The notes: a model not told the origin generated them from the sequence alone. A stretch of 64,000 bases of DNA from Vitis vinifera (GCF_030704535.1 NC_081818.1:26327001-26391000); one strand, 5' to 3'. Positions 22,610-35,474 are shown, counted from the first letter of the stretch. Made by a program: numbers and translations.

Positions 22610-25600
22610 ATGGATGTTGCTCATCTATCCACCAAATGCTTTTTATCTCCCATTCCTTCTTCTTCTCTCCCTGTTCTTTCCAGGATTCCAATCTCGCTCC
22701 GCAGGTCTAGGCGCGCAGCTTCGCTTCGACGTATACGGCTCTGTTCCGCGTCCGGCTCCGACACCTTGGTGGCCGGATCGCGGAAGGAAGATGGGAGGGT
22801 TTCTGAAGCTGCGAGGAAAAAGGAAGATGAGTTTGGAGATTTGAAATCTTGGATGCACGAAAATGGGCTTCCTCCTTGCAAGGTTGTTCTCAAAGAAAGA
22901 CCGTCTCACCACGAGCAACACAAGGCTATACATTATATAGCTGCGAGCGAAGATCTCCAGGTGATTGCGCCAAGGAGGAATTGTTGGCTTTTGTTAATTT
23001 CTCGAAGAAGTTTTCCGATTCTTGGTAAAGTTTTAGGGTTTTCTTCTTTTGCAGGCGGGTGATGTTGCTTTCTCTGTTCCGGATTCCTTGGTTGTAACTC
23101 TGGAGAGAGTTTTGGGGAACGAGACCATTGGTAAGGTGCTGCTGTTACTAATGAGCTATGCTTTGTCTAATTTATTCATCATGATGTCGTCTCTTTCCAG
23201 TTTAGTAGCATTGTTACTACTGCATACTGCAAATTAGGTCAATAATGATGTGCTAGAAAGAATGATGGAAATGACTGCCATTGCATATTTGGTTGACAAT
23301 TAGAAACTGATGGAGCTGTCTCCTCATCGGTGATAACACATCTGCATTCTGGTTTCTTATCACTTACCCTACATACCATATTGCTGGTAGTAGAATTGGC
23401 AGACATCTTGCTTGCTGCCTGATGCTTGAGTTTGCAATTTGAGCTCCAAAATATAGCCAAGAGCAAGATGCAAATAAATAAATGCACTAAAATGAACTTT
23501 TGAATGTACACTAAGGTCTATAGTATATTTCTAGCATCTGTTTATTTATGTGCATATTTATTTGTATAAATGTGGTGTAAATGTGTAATGCTACCCTGAA
23601 AAATAGTAGCATGTGAAAGAGAATAATTATAATTGGGTGAATGCTTGTCTTCTATTGATTGTTGACATAGACCGGCATTTTATATTTGGAGTTGAACTGC
23701 ACATATTGATTTTTTTTATTTTTTATTTGGATAAGAATTCAAAAAAAAAAAAAAAAATCAATATGTGCAGTTCAACTCCAAATATAAAATGCCAGTCTAT
23801 GTCAACTGCACATATTGATGTTTGTAGAGATTATTGAAAAGATGTTTTAGGATAATTTGGTTTGAAAGCTAAACTACTGCAAGTGTGCAAGTATAAAGCT
23901 TATGCTCATTTTACTTATCAAAAATAAATAAATAAATAAAGCTTATGCTCATTTAGTGTGTGTCTGCTTGTTGTGGTTGCTGACCCATGAGGTACCATGA
24001 TTAATTGTTGTGATGACATTCTTTTAGGACCTTAATCTTCTAGGACTAATGAAAACTTGATTTGGCCTGTATAACTTGAATTGCATGTTTGATTCTTCAC
24101 GCAGCGGAACTATTAACCACAAACAAACTCTCGGAATTGGCCTGCTTGGCATTGTATTTAATGTATGAGAAGAAGCAAGGAAAGAAGTCTTTTTGGTACC
24201 CATATATTAGAGAGCTTGATCGTCAACGAGGGAGGGGCCAGTTAGCTGTGGAATCTCCCCTGCTATGGTCAGAAAGTGAACTGGCTTATCTTACAGGCAG
24301 CCCCACTAAGGTAGTTTATTCTGAACCTACCTTACCATGATAAAATGAATGCTGGCACCAAAATTTAAATTAGCAAATGGATTTATGGTTTGAAAAGTAC
24401 TAAAACTGCATTCTGGTGGCAATATATCAGGCTGAAGTTCTTGAAAGGGCGGAAGGAATTAAAAGGGAATATAATGAGCTTGATACTGTCTGGTTTATGG
24501 CTGGATCTCTGTTTCAGGTCATTCTCTTACACATCTGTTGTTGAAACTAGATAATATATGCCTTCCCCTTTTGTTAATTTAAATATATTGCTGTTTCCTA
24601 TTGGGAGATTCTTTGATTACATTGTTCTTTTAGGTGATTTGTTAAATGTAGATGAATGTGACTATGATTTTCTTAATTTCTTTTTGCAGCAATACCCATA
24701 TGATATTCCTACTGAGGCCTTTCCATTTGAGATTTTCAAACAAGCTTTTGTTGCAATTCAGTCTTGTGTGGTGCATTTACAGGTTTGTACCTTTCCTTTA
24801 TCAGCAAAACAAGGTTTATTTATTTAAATGCCCTTTTCGTGGCTTTCTAGAGGATTCAGTTAGGTTTAAACTCTTGTTATCATGTTGCATTTGAAACATT
24901 TGGAAATCCCATGGTCTGAGTGCTGTTTTTTGAAATATCATGGTACTCAAATATACAACAACAAGAAAGCCTCGCATCCCAACGATTTATGGATTTCTAC
25001 ATCAATTTTTGTCCACCATTCAATTTTATCTAGACCTTATCCTTTGTTTTGTTAAAGACAATCACATATTTCTCTCACTGATTGCCTCAGCTGCTCATTC
25101 ATTTATTTTGTTGCATCTGTTAGAATCATCTTGATGATTCTTCTTATACTCAACTATTCCTCCCTCTAATTTCTCATGGATGCATTCTGCTCTTATTTAA
25201 TCGTTATTTGTTTTTTCATTTATTTATCCTTATATCCTAATTTTGGCTAGAATGTTCCCTGCAACAAACTTGCTGAATAGTAGATAAAGATGATGCACTG
25301 TAATACAGTTCAAATTCCTCTATTTAGCAATGATCATTTTAAAAAGTCATTATATGAGTAATCTTCTTCTTAACAGCAATAAATGGAAACTAGCATAAGG
25401 TATTGTGGTTCTATTGAGTTCTGTTTCAGGCTTTTAAATTGGTATAAAGGTTCTTTCACCTTGATGGAATTTATTTTATTTGTATACTCCTGCACTATTC
25501 TCAAAGTTATTTTCACGTTTAGTTGTATGTAATTTGGATTAAGGCTTTGTTGACTTGAGTTGAGTTGAGTCAGGTTTTATGGGCCAAACTAGAAATATGC

Positions 25601-27299
25601 TGCCCATCTGGTGACTTTAGCATAATATATCATGGATAATGAACTCGATTGTATGGATCATGGTAGAAATTCTGTTTAGATTTTAGCAATCTGTTCATAT
25701 TGCCTAACCTGTTTATATTTTTGAAGCCCTTAAGCTCTCAACTTCCTATAACTCACTTGTTCTTAGGAATGGCATCATATGTTATTTACCTTTTAGTTTT
25801 TGTATGATGACTTCACAGTGATTAGTTGACTTCCTTTTGAATGCAGAAAGTCAGTCTGGCTCGGAGATTTGCCTTGGTTCCACTAGGACCTCCATTGCTA
25901 GCTTATAGAAGCAACTGCAAAGCGATGTTAGCTGCTGTTGATGGCTCTGTACAACTAGTGGTTGATCGGCCCTATAAAGCTGGGGAATCTATTGTTGTCT
26001 GGTATAGTATTTTCTATATATGGGGTTTTTTAACTGATCACAATGTCAAGCTGCTCCTTTACTATCGTCCTGGTATTCTACATAGGTGTGGTCCACAGCC
26101 TAACTCAAAATTGCTTCTGAATTATGGTTTTGTTGATGAAGACAATTCCTATGATCGTATAGTGGTTGAGGTAATACTTGAGTCCTACCCTTTTTTATAC
26201 AAAATTTTACTGTTTGCTCTTTTGGGTGAACTCTTCCTTTTTATTGATATAACTTTATAATCTCTGTTTCAGGCAGCTCTTAACACTGAGGATCCTCAAT
26301 ATCAGGACAAGAGAATGGTTGCTCAAAGAAATGGAAAACTAACAGTGCAAAAATTTCATGTACAATGTCAAGCTTGCACACTTTATCTTATCTTGTGCTT
26401 CTTTGTTTTCCTTGTTCTTTAATGTACCCTGCTGCAGGTTTCTGTAGGAAAAGAAAGAGAAGCTGTTTCAGACATGCTCCCTTATCTGCGATTGGGCTAT
26501 GTTTCAGATCCATCTGAGATGCAGTCTGTTATCTCTTCTCAAGGTCCAATATGTCCTGTAAGTTCATCTTAAACTTCACATTTAAGTTAAGAATTTGATG
26601 TTCAGCAATTAGGAGTAGATAATAGTAATATGCATATACATCCACACACTTAGATACACTCATGGGTGTTTGTGTGCCAGGATCAAGCTGTACTTAGTAT
26701 AGCATGTTGCTTTGCTTACACTAATAACTTTATGTAGAAATGATGTTTTTCCTAGCCACTGGATGAGATATCCCATCCAGGATCAAGCTGTACTTAGAAA
26801 TATGCTTTCTGTTTTATGAATTTAAAAAAGAAATGCAGTTCTGCTTCTTCATCTATATGCTCAGGACCACCTTAATGAAACAGATAATGGAACTTTCATG
26901 CTGGATAAGCTTATAATGACATTCACTGAATGCTGTAGGTGAGTCCTTGTATGGAACGTGCAGTATTGGACCAACTTGTGGATTATTTTGAGAGACGGTT
27001 GGCTGGCTATCCTACCACTATGAGTGAAGACGAGTGTTTGGTGATTTTCACACTTCTCTTAAAGTTTATGGCATCTTGAACTTTACTGTATAGCTTGCTG
27101 AGCTTTAATTTGATATGCTTTTAATAATTAGTTGGCAGATAGTAATTTGAACCCAAAGAAGCTAGTTGCCACACAGCTTGTCAGGTTGGAAAAGAAAATG
27201 CTAAATGCATGCTTGAAGGCTACAGTTGATTTGATAAACCAGTTGCCTGATCACACTGTGTCTCCATGCCCAGCTCCTTACACTCCTCTACTAAAATGA
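22610..27299 (+). CDS. Chloroplast-targeted SET-domain / Rubisco LSMT-like protein
   Basis: Eleven exons: 22610-22960, 23055-23130, 24105-24310, 24431-24517, 24690-24782, 25847-26001, 26086-26170, 26273-26359, 26438-26557, 26939-27040, 27132-27299; phases agree; 509 residues. It corresponds to Arabidopsis At3g07670 (about 504 residues), annotated as a Rubisco methyltransferase family protein. Residues 1 to about 50 are Ser/Arg-rich with few acids, like a chloroplast transit peptide. The SET region runs from about 85 to 345 and ends with GPQPNSKLLLNYGF, including the catalytic-type tyrosine; the rest resembles the LSMT substrate-binding domain. The usual SET motif N-H-S is not visible: the equivalent stretch reads LVPLGPPLLAYRSNCKAM. 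That suggests altered catalysis or a non-enzymatic role (inference). Intron 2 holds a 57-bp hairpin, and a CT microsatellite follows the stop codon. Confidence 0.94.
23661..23806. repeat. 57-bp near-perfect inverted repeat (hairpin) in SET-gene intron 2
   Basis: Left arm 23661-23717 and right arm 23750-23806 are reverse complements with one mismatch, separated by a 32-bp AT-rich loop. Directly after the right arm, AACTGCACATATTGAT (about 23804-23819) repeats part of the left arm in direct orientation. No target duplication is obvious. Confidence 0.95.
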
Positions 27300-27303
27300 A
27301 AGG

Positions 27304-27306
<3 letters not shown>

Positions 27307-27343
<37 letters not shown>
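27307..27343. repeat. (CT)n microsatellite in the 3' region of the SET gene
   Basis: About 18 CT repeats start eight bases after the stop codon, in the 3' untranslated region or an intron within it. Confidence 0.95.
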
Positions 27344-27345
<2 letters not shown>

Positions 27346-28384
27346 GTGCATGAGCAAGGTGGTGGATTGGTTGGTTAGTGTTAGAGTGGGTGTTGCATGA
27401 GTCTCTGTAAACCGATGCTTGTGAGCACTTGCATGCATTGCCTCCATTCTTATTCATTGGATTTATGTTGAATTAGTTGAAATTTTGAAATGTTTGCAGA
27501 AACAGCCAATCTATTTCCTGATCTAGCAAACCACAGAACTTCTTGGCCATACTGATTTTTACATCTCAACAGGGCAACATAAACTAGGTCAGTCTCATCA
27601 AACCCTCAAAAATTAAATTAAGTGGTCCCTTTTTCATGAATATGATTGGACTTTACATCTTGTTGAAATTTTTGCAGGTACATCCAGGAAGCTGGGTACA
27701 GTCTAGAGCAACCAAGAAATATGGATAAATAGCAGTTGCTCTCATAGGCTTTCAACAAGGATGAGTGTGCATGATGTATGAAGCAAGGGTTTGGAAGCTA
27801 TAGAACTAAATTTGATGTCTGTTGCTTGTTCCTCACCCCACTGTTCCCTACCTTTTTGTCACAGGGTGTGGTTATATTTCATTAAATGCACTCGACATGC
27901 AAGTCCGGCCATTCATGTCATTTGGCCATCCCTTGTAAATGTGAATTCAACTTTCAGTCACTTTATGTTCCTTGTAACCATACAAACTACAAATTTCTTC
28001 AGAAGCATTCTCTTTTAATTCCAATTCAACTCATTTCTTTATAAGCACCATCTTAAATTTCAATTCTTTATAAGCATTCTCTTTCTGTTAGACTTTGTCC
28101 TTGGTCATTTTTTCCCACTACTTGATCACCTTTTTTGTGATTTTTTTGTTCTACACTTGGGGCCTCTTTACAAAAGAAATCCCAACTTGCCAAGTGTAAC
28201 AATCAGGAGGGAAAGAACCCACTAATTGTACTAGGAGGAATGGCCCATTGCCATGCCCCTCTCTAACTGAGCTTCACAACTTCCATAAGCTGAGGCAAGG
28301 TTCCCAGAATCCCAGCAAGAAAATTATGCGCAAAGAGAAGAAAACATGAGAATGAATATCCTAAAATGCGATAGGCACGATCCT

Positions 28385-28567
28385 CCCATATGTCAAATCT
28401 AAAAGTAGGGTTTGTGGTCTGGCCCTGGGTTTGCTCCCCAATGGTCACCAGTTCGAATCCCCTTAGAGCCACTGGAGGATTTACCCGATCGTTAACTTTA
28501 AGATCCCGTGGGATTAGTCGAGGTACGCGTAAGCTAGTCTGGACACCCACGGTTATCAAACAAAAAA
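28385..28567 (+). mobile_element. tRNA-derived SINE-like element
   Basis: Contains an RNA polymerase III B-box, AGTTCGAATCC (about 28449-28459), preceded by GGTCTGGCCCTGGG in an A-box-like position. It ends near an A-rich stretch (CAAACAAAAAAAG). A more diverged copy is at 12630-12745. The flanks show no clear target duplication. Confidence 0.65.
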
Positions 28568-28843
28568 AGTAGGGTCAAAAACCAAAAATAGTCTTCAAAC
28601 CATAAAGTGACAAAATGTGAATATGTACCGATTGTTAGTTTTCAAAAGAACTGATTTTGTATCATTGATCAATTAATACAGAAAAACAAAATTGTACATC
28701 AACATGACTTGAATATATAGTCAAACAAAAAAATGATGTAAAATAATAAAACTTGACCAACTTAGAAGAAAATAATAATAATTAATATTAATAAGAGCAA
28801 GAAATGAGAGAATTTTAGCAAGATTACAGTGGCAAATACAAGA

Positions 28844-31800
28844 TCAGAAGCTCAACTTGGTTCTCCACATATCTCCTATCACTTTCCTTGGCTGTGGATT
28901 ATCTGGTCCTCTGTCCCGCTGTCCAGATGTGAAATACAGCCATCCATCCCAGAAAGCAGCTAGTGTTGTTTTTGCTCGGAAGGGCATCTTTCCAATAACT
29001 GACCATTTCTGTAATTGGTAATAGAAAATAAATCTTCAGAAATTATCCAAGGGTGGAAACAGAAATTGATTAATCACAATTATAAAGGATTTCAGAAAAT
29101 ATAAATTCAATAAACCAATGTACTGTTTTGTTTGCTTGTTTAGAGGAGACCAAGTTTACGATTTACCAACACACAACACCAGCTTGTTTGAAGTTATGGT
29201 GAAACTACACAACTAATAAATAGATTCTTTACTTTCACTAAGATACAAACATATGAATGGATTACTTACTTCCTTTAACACACAGAGACATACACACATA
29301 AATTCAAGTTTTATTTGACAAGACAAAAAGGTATAAGAGTGATGATCGATGTATTGGTAAATTAACCATTTCTTCACTCAAAATTTGAACTCTTACTCTA
29401 GTGTTTCATTATCTTGATTCAGAATTGATTGGGATAATTTATAGTGTTGCATATCCAAAATAATATGGAAAAAAAATGGAAAACGGTACCCTATAAATTT
29501 ACTTCTTCAACAGAGAGTAATGTCGTATAATTTCTGTAGGATCAAAAGCATTTGTATATTGTTTACTGTAAAAGACTGTTTGAAAAATAGCATCATTTTA
29601 AGAATAACAGTGACATTGGTAATTCCTTTCCAAGTTCTTTAATGATGCGAAGAGGTCCATACCAGTGAGTCTAGATGAAATTGGAACACCTCTCCAACCA
29701 GGATCATCCTTTTGGTCACTGGATGCTTTTCTGTTGTGCCTCCCACAATGATAATGGAATTGTTGACAACAACCCAAGCAAACTCTATATGGGAATCGGG
29801 CTTTGGCATAGGTGGCAACACTTTCCACTTCATCTCGTCATCCAGCATATAAACATCCTCATAAACTACCTGGAACAAACCACCTAATGTTCAAAATAAT
29901 GCACAACAGATCTCTGGCATTCAAATATCATGATCATCACAGGTAGCTACAAGCCAATCTAGAAAAAGGAAATCCCCAGCTAGAGCACAATAGGTGGATC
30001 ATATACCTCATGCCTCCGTGAGCACTTGAAAATAGGTGAACCGGGTTTAGCCATAAAATCACCCTCTTGACCACCAATAACAAAAAGCCGATCATCAACC
30101 ACAACACAAGCCCTAATAGAAGTTTGACAATCAAAATTAGAAAAACTATAGATAGGATAGGATCCATTTATTTGAATTGCATGAAAAAAAAAAAATTGTC
30201 CAATATATTGATTGCCATACATGTCAATGTTCGCCAACAGAGAACTAGACAGAGTCACATTGGAGATGTTACATGTCCCTTTTTTGGCTGGGATTAGTTG
30301 TTAGCAGGCAAAGATGGAGTTTCAAGCTCCCATGAAAACCCATGTCTGTAGTATGATACCTAACAGACATGTTGCCATTTGTGAATTAAGTTAAAAGTAG
30401 TATATCATTTTATTTCTTTCTTTTTACTGAAAAAAAAAAGAAAAAGAAAAAGCAGCTGTTGCAATCATCTAAAATTGGGCTTCATGTTCTGGAAACTAGC
30501 TAAATGCATGCAGGGGACCCTAATACTAAGTATAGAGAATAATAATCTTAAGCAAACAAATGACACAGCCCAGCAGTTCATCACATTGACATAAGCAAAT
30601 TGACACAAATGCAACAGAAACTTGTTAGTGAGTTTAACAATCTGAAGAGACTGTAAAAAAGGTAGAAGGCTCTTTCAGCAGAAGCTAGTGAACCAGCATA
30701 AGGAAAACTATTCAATTAGGACAATTTTTTCATGACAGAGTATATTTGAACTCAAAAAATAAGTGATAAGCACTGACAGTTACAACAGAGAAAAGCATAT
30801 ATATGAACAATGGGTCTGCTCAGGAGAAAGTAAGTGTTTCAAGTTCAATACAACTTCTACATATAATACAAAAAGTTCTATATAATATCATTAGTTGTTC
30901 ATCTTTTACGAGCCTCATCACAACCACGAAAAGTAACACTGCATCCACTATCAAACTGTCAAATATATGAACTAAATCATCAATATCAGGCAATTACCTA
31001 ACCGGTTTTTTTTGTGTGAGTGCGAAGAGGAAACGATCAATCATATCTTAATACATTGTACAGTGGCAAAAGGGTTGTGGAACATCATTCTTGCGTTGTG
31101 TGGTGTTCAGTGGGTCTTTCCAAATTCTGTAAAGGAGGTTCTTAGTAGTTGGAAAGGCTCTTTTGTAGGGAGAAAAAGGAAAAAAGTGTGGAAATCCATA
31201 CCGTTATTCATTTTCTAGTCTATATGGAAGGAGAAGAATAGGCTAGCTTTTAAGGGGGGAGTGTTGGCTTTTCAGAAGTTACAAACTTCGTTTGTATACA
31301 ATATTTGGGGTTGGGCTAATGTGTACATTGATATGGAGTCGAATTCCCTAATAGGGTTCTTGGAGTGGTTAGCCTCTAAATAGGGTTTGGGTTGTTTTGT
31401 TTTTTGTTTGAGGGGGTGGTAGCCTCGTATACTTCCTGTATGCTTTGAGGCTTCTTTGCCTTTTTATATATATTGCTTGCTTATCAAAAAAATATCAGGG
31501 AAAGAAAAAAAAGGAAGAATTCTGCAATGCATATTAAACAACCTAATTTGACTAGACAAAGTTCATAAGCATACTTTCATTTATAGCAATAGTGACACGG
31601 TTATATGTTGGAGACAGCAACCCCAAAACCTATGGTATGCACCTTATGGCTCCAGATTGATTCTTTCTCCAATGCTTCTCCATTATCTACTGCAATTCTC
31701 CTATACATGCAGAAAAAGGTTTTGAACTGCCTTGATTTCGATTACAATAATTATGCCCAGGTCACTCCAAATTATGAAGGTATCAATTCCATGTCTGAGG

Positions 31801-34015
31801 TGAAAGAGGGCACACTTTATGTTCACTTCTAACATGACTAAACAGTATAGAGAGGGAAGGATTCCACAAACCTATGGGGTCCCCCACGGGGAATGGGTAT
31901 TTCAGACCGCCACTCTTTCTCTAATGCTTTTCCATTCTTTACTGCAAGACTCCAGTGCTCCAATCCTGGTGTATGGCGATTCTCCTTGCCGCCACCCATC
32001 ACATGAAGTCTGCCTCTCCAAAGTTGAGTTGCTGGTGCATACCTGAAATTCTCATGTTAGAACTCTTGTTTAAAGTGTCAATTGTATGGCATAACTCATA
32101 TAAAATTCGCAGCACTGACGGAACTTGGTTAACAGTGTAATAATATGTCAGATTTTGGATATGTAGGATTGCTTATAATACTAGCCTCTCTCAACCACCA
32201 TGCTAGTCATGATCTATCATTTTGAAGTTATGCTAGTCCAGGGGTAGCTTTTGAACTTCAGTACCATTCATACCACTTATGCCAGGAAATTGAGAAGTTA
32301 ATCCACCTACACTATTGGCAGTTTCTGGTGTAGCTACTATGTGTAATTACACTAGGTGATGCTGACTACTGCTACGCATACTAATCATTGAGAAGTGATT
32401 ACTGGAAAGCACCTCCTTTGGGCACTTCAACACGCATCTTTTATTACCATCCCCCAAAATGAAAAAAAAAAAAAAAAATCCAGTACAGGAAGGGCTATTA
32501 AATTTACAAAAAGAAAGGGATCATAAACTTCAAACATCATCAAAGAGCAAAACAAATGCACCTGATAAATGCAAGTATTTGTTTCAAACTACAGAATGTT
32601 AAGCAAGAACAGCAAGTGCCAAAATGTCAAACAAGTTAAAGCATCATAATTCAAATTTGGCGGTGACACAAAGGGAAAGTGGGCATCTAACTCTGAAAGA
32701 GCAGTGCATAAAGAAGCAATCATAGAGAATATTTACGGTAAACCAGAAAAGTTCAACCAGTACATTTCAAACTAAGAGTGACAAAAATGATGAGAATGAA
32801 AGTTTGGTCAAAGGGGAACATGCAAAATAGTTCATGGTTCTCTTGATAAGAACGCGTACCTAGGGGCTGGTAATGTGGGAAGGTCCTGCCATTTTTTTGT
32901 CTCTGTGTCAAGCACAAAACAACGGGCTGTTGGGCCTCTGCACTGGGGACCATATTGTCCAGAGACTATATATATGTATCTTCCATCAGTTGCCATTCCT
33001 AAATGTGAATGTGCCATTTCTTTTGGCATATCAAACCTCCCTCCCCAAGCATTATCAGTAATATTGTAAATATCAACATGAGAGTGCACCTATAAAAACA
33101 TAAACATGAATATGAGCAGAAAACATTAAAGCCCGTAAAATTTAGAATTGCTAAAATTTCTTCAACTACAATGTGAATTCATTAACTCAATAGCAATAAA
33201 TAACAAAAATGATAGATCTGAAGATGGTTAGAGCCTGTCCAATCAAAACCAGTTCAGAGCTTATAAAAGATTCTCACATAGTTGAGTGTGCCATATCCAG
33301 CAAACACATAGAGGAGATTCTTAATCTGTATGGAGGCCCCATCAAGGCGAGGCACCGGTGCTGGCTGCATTTCCTCCCATTTTAACTCTGGTGCAGGTAA
33401 ATCAGCAAAGGTTGCAGATAATATTCTCCCTGAAGTACGGTTCTTTTTATCTTTAACATCTACCCTCTGCATATAGCGCAATGATCATCAATTTTCAACT
33501 TCATTCAAGAAAAAAGAAGTAGCAAATACCAACATCCCAAGTGAAAAAAATTAAACAATGAACTAGAAAATGTGGGAAGAGATGAAAAAAAAAAATGAAT
33601 CCATAACATTCATCATTGTTGGTGCCTAAAAAAACAAAACCCTCTTCACATTATTCAAATGGGCTCTTTAAATCAATCCAAATCAACCAAAAAACCAAAA
33701 GAGACGCAAAATCTTCAGTTCTCTCCCGATTTTCCAGTAAAAGGTGAAGAAAAAAAAACCGAGAAGAATATGAAAACAAGAAGCATGGTGAAGAACCTGC
33801 TGGAGCTTTTCGTCGAAATTCGTTGGTATGACGACAGTGCTAGATTTGGTGAGAGCCCAGTTGGATGCGATTGATAAATAGGCAAAGGAAGCGGAAGCCC
33901 AGAGATAATCAGCAACGAGGATGGCTCCGAGAAAGCCAACAAACGATGCGAGAAGGACCAATTTCTTAGAAGTGTAGTGTTTTGCAGTAGACCTTGCCAT
34001 TTTGTGTGGCACCAT
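28844..34015 (-). CDS. Membrane-anchored kelch-repeat (galactose oxidase-like beta-propeller) protein
   Basis: Seven exons: 33797-34015, 33278-33466, 32860-33089, 31872-32042, 30007-30112, 29663-29869, 28844-29008; phases agree; 428 residues, close to the roughly 426 of Arabidopsis At3g27220. The first ATG is at 34013-34015 (MVPHKMARS); a second in-frame ATG at 33998-34000 (MARSTAKHYTSKK) is equally plausible and fits the homologue's length class. A hydrophobic segment (about residues 18-40, LVLLASFVGFLGAILVADYL) predicts a single-pass, type II-like anchor. The rest forms kelch blades, for example LLYVFAGYG, YIYIVSGQYG, RLHVMGGGKENR, RLFVIGGQEG, SIIIVGGTTEKH and GWLYFTSGQRD. Molecular function is not established. 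Intron 4 (30113-31871) contains a LINE insertion and a decayed duplicate of part of exon 4. Confidence 0.93.
30982..31499 (+). mobile_element. 5'-truncated LINE insertion in kelch-gene intron 4, with target duplication
   Basis: Element 30991-31490, flanked by the direct repeat AATATCAGG (30982-30990 and 31491-31499). It encodes the end of a plant LINE reverse transcriptase polyprotein: the zf-RVT-type segment around CEEETINHILIHC and VAKGLWNIIL (31012-31218). It ends in the family's 3' tail (CTTGCTTATCAAAAAAA). It lies antisense to the kelch gene. Confidence 0.9.
31625..31705 (-). pseudogene. Decayed partial duplicate of kelch exon 4, with splice donor, inside intron 4
   Basis: On the minus strand 31630-31700 reads as LAVDNGEALEKE, against LAVKNGKALEKE in the true exon 4. 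The copy ends at a CATAG/GTTTTG donor equivalent to the real CATAG/GTTTGT. It lies about 240 bp downstream of exon 4. The 3' part is shortened and its phase differs, so inclusion would shift the frame. Confidence 0.8.
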
Positions 34016-35474
34016 GAAAACCAGAGATTCCCCATTCACCCTCTGTATTTATAGAGAGAAAAAACGAAGAAGAAAAAGAGAGAAAGAGAATACAGCGTGA
34101 AGGTGGGAAGAAAGAGACGGTTCACAGAATTTTTGAGACAGTGTGGGCGCCAATGGTTTCCGTTCCCTTCCCGACTTTCTCCTTTTAAGTCATCCCTCAT
34201 CCGGCACCGGCACACTGTTCATGAAATGTAACCGACCATTACTTTTTTAATAAACAGAAATATTAGCCAATCATTTAAAATTTAAAAATAGAAAAAAATA
34301 TTTGATAAATTTTCAAACCAATAAAACCAACTATCCTTCCTAATTATTTTTCACTCATAAATCATTTATAAATTCCTCTTAATTATTTTTTGAATAATTT
34401 TTTTCTCATAATTTACTTTAAAAAAATTATCTTAAGCTATATTTGGTTCTCAAAAAGTTTGGAGCAAAAATAGACAAAAAAAAAATACATATATATAGAA
34501 GGAAAAAAATTAAGGAAATAAATAAATAAATAAATTTAAGGTTAATAAATTATTTTTATATATTATTTCAAACTCATTTCACTTATTTAGATATTTTATA
34601 TAAAAACTAAATAATTAAAAATATATAAGTTTCCTATTAATTTTAATTATATTTCATACTCTTTCATAGTTTTCATACTCGTGACTAAATATTTTGTCTT
34701 ATCAAACATAAATTATATTTTTAAAATTATTAAATTAATTAATAAATTCAATACAAAGTCTTACTTAATTTGAAACTTATTTTCTCAAATGAAAAAAAAA
34801 CCAAAAATAATAATTTATTTTATTTTATTTTGTTTTTAAAAATTGTTTATAATGACATAACTTTTTAAAATTAATTTCATTTTTAAATCACACCTCCAAA
34901 TAGGTTTTTATTATTTATAACAAAAACTTTAAAGGAATTTTAAAATGAAAAGAAAAAATTATTTTAAATTATATAAGAGATTTTTTTAAAATAAAAAAAA
35001 ATTATTTTAAATCATATGTACAAATATTATTGATAATTTATTTATTTATTTTTCATTTTTATTCCCATTTTTACTTAATATTGAAATATAAATAAATGAG
35101 AAAAATGGTATTTGATTCACTAATATGGAAATATATAGATAAAAGAACCTTAATTTTGTAAATTACTATTATCTCAATCTATTTAAAAATAATTTGAAAT
35201 ACATGCAATTTTTAACAAGTCATCCAATTATTCAAAAAAATGTTCATTTACTTATCATGTTATCCAAATCAATTGATAACTAGATTTCTTATATAGATGT
35301 TTTATTTCCTTTTAAATATTTTATTATTTAAGATTTTTTTTTTCTATAAACATTATGAAGTAAGAATTTGAGAAAAAGAAAAAAAAGAGTTTATTACACT
35401 ATTATTAAGATAAAAATAAATTCATATTTTTTATAATAAATAAACTAATAATAAAATTGTGTTTATTATATAAT
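34016..35474. other. Kelch-gene upstream region and AT-rich DNA
   Basis: 34016 to about 34200 is the likely leader and promoter of the kelch gene. Beyond that it is AT-rich without genes, and from about 35100 it forms the left arm of a diverged inverted repeat (separate entry). Confidence 0.6.

Larger units (their letters stand above)
27300..28843. other. Convergent 3' regions of the SET and kelch genes
   Basis: Both neighbours end here, tail to tail. The sequence to about 28000 probably contains the 3' untranslated region of the SET gene. A tRNA-derived SINE-like element lies at 28385-28567. No further gene is seen. Confidence 0.6.

Noticed and set aside
28385-28567. A functional tRNA gene
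   Set aside because: It has a B-box, but I could not build a full cloverleaf with acceptor stem and anticodon; the related copy at 12.6 kb supports a SINE.
31605-32046. Plus-strand open frames over kelch exon 4
   Set aside because: They are antisense to the well-supported kelch exon and its decayed copy.
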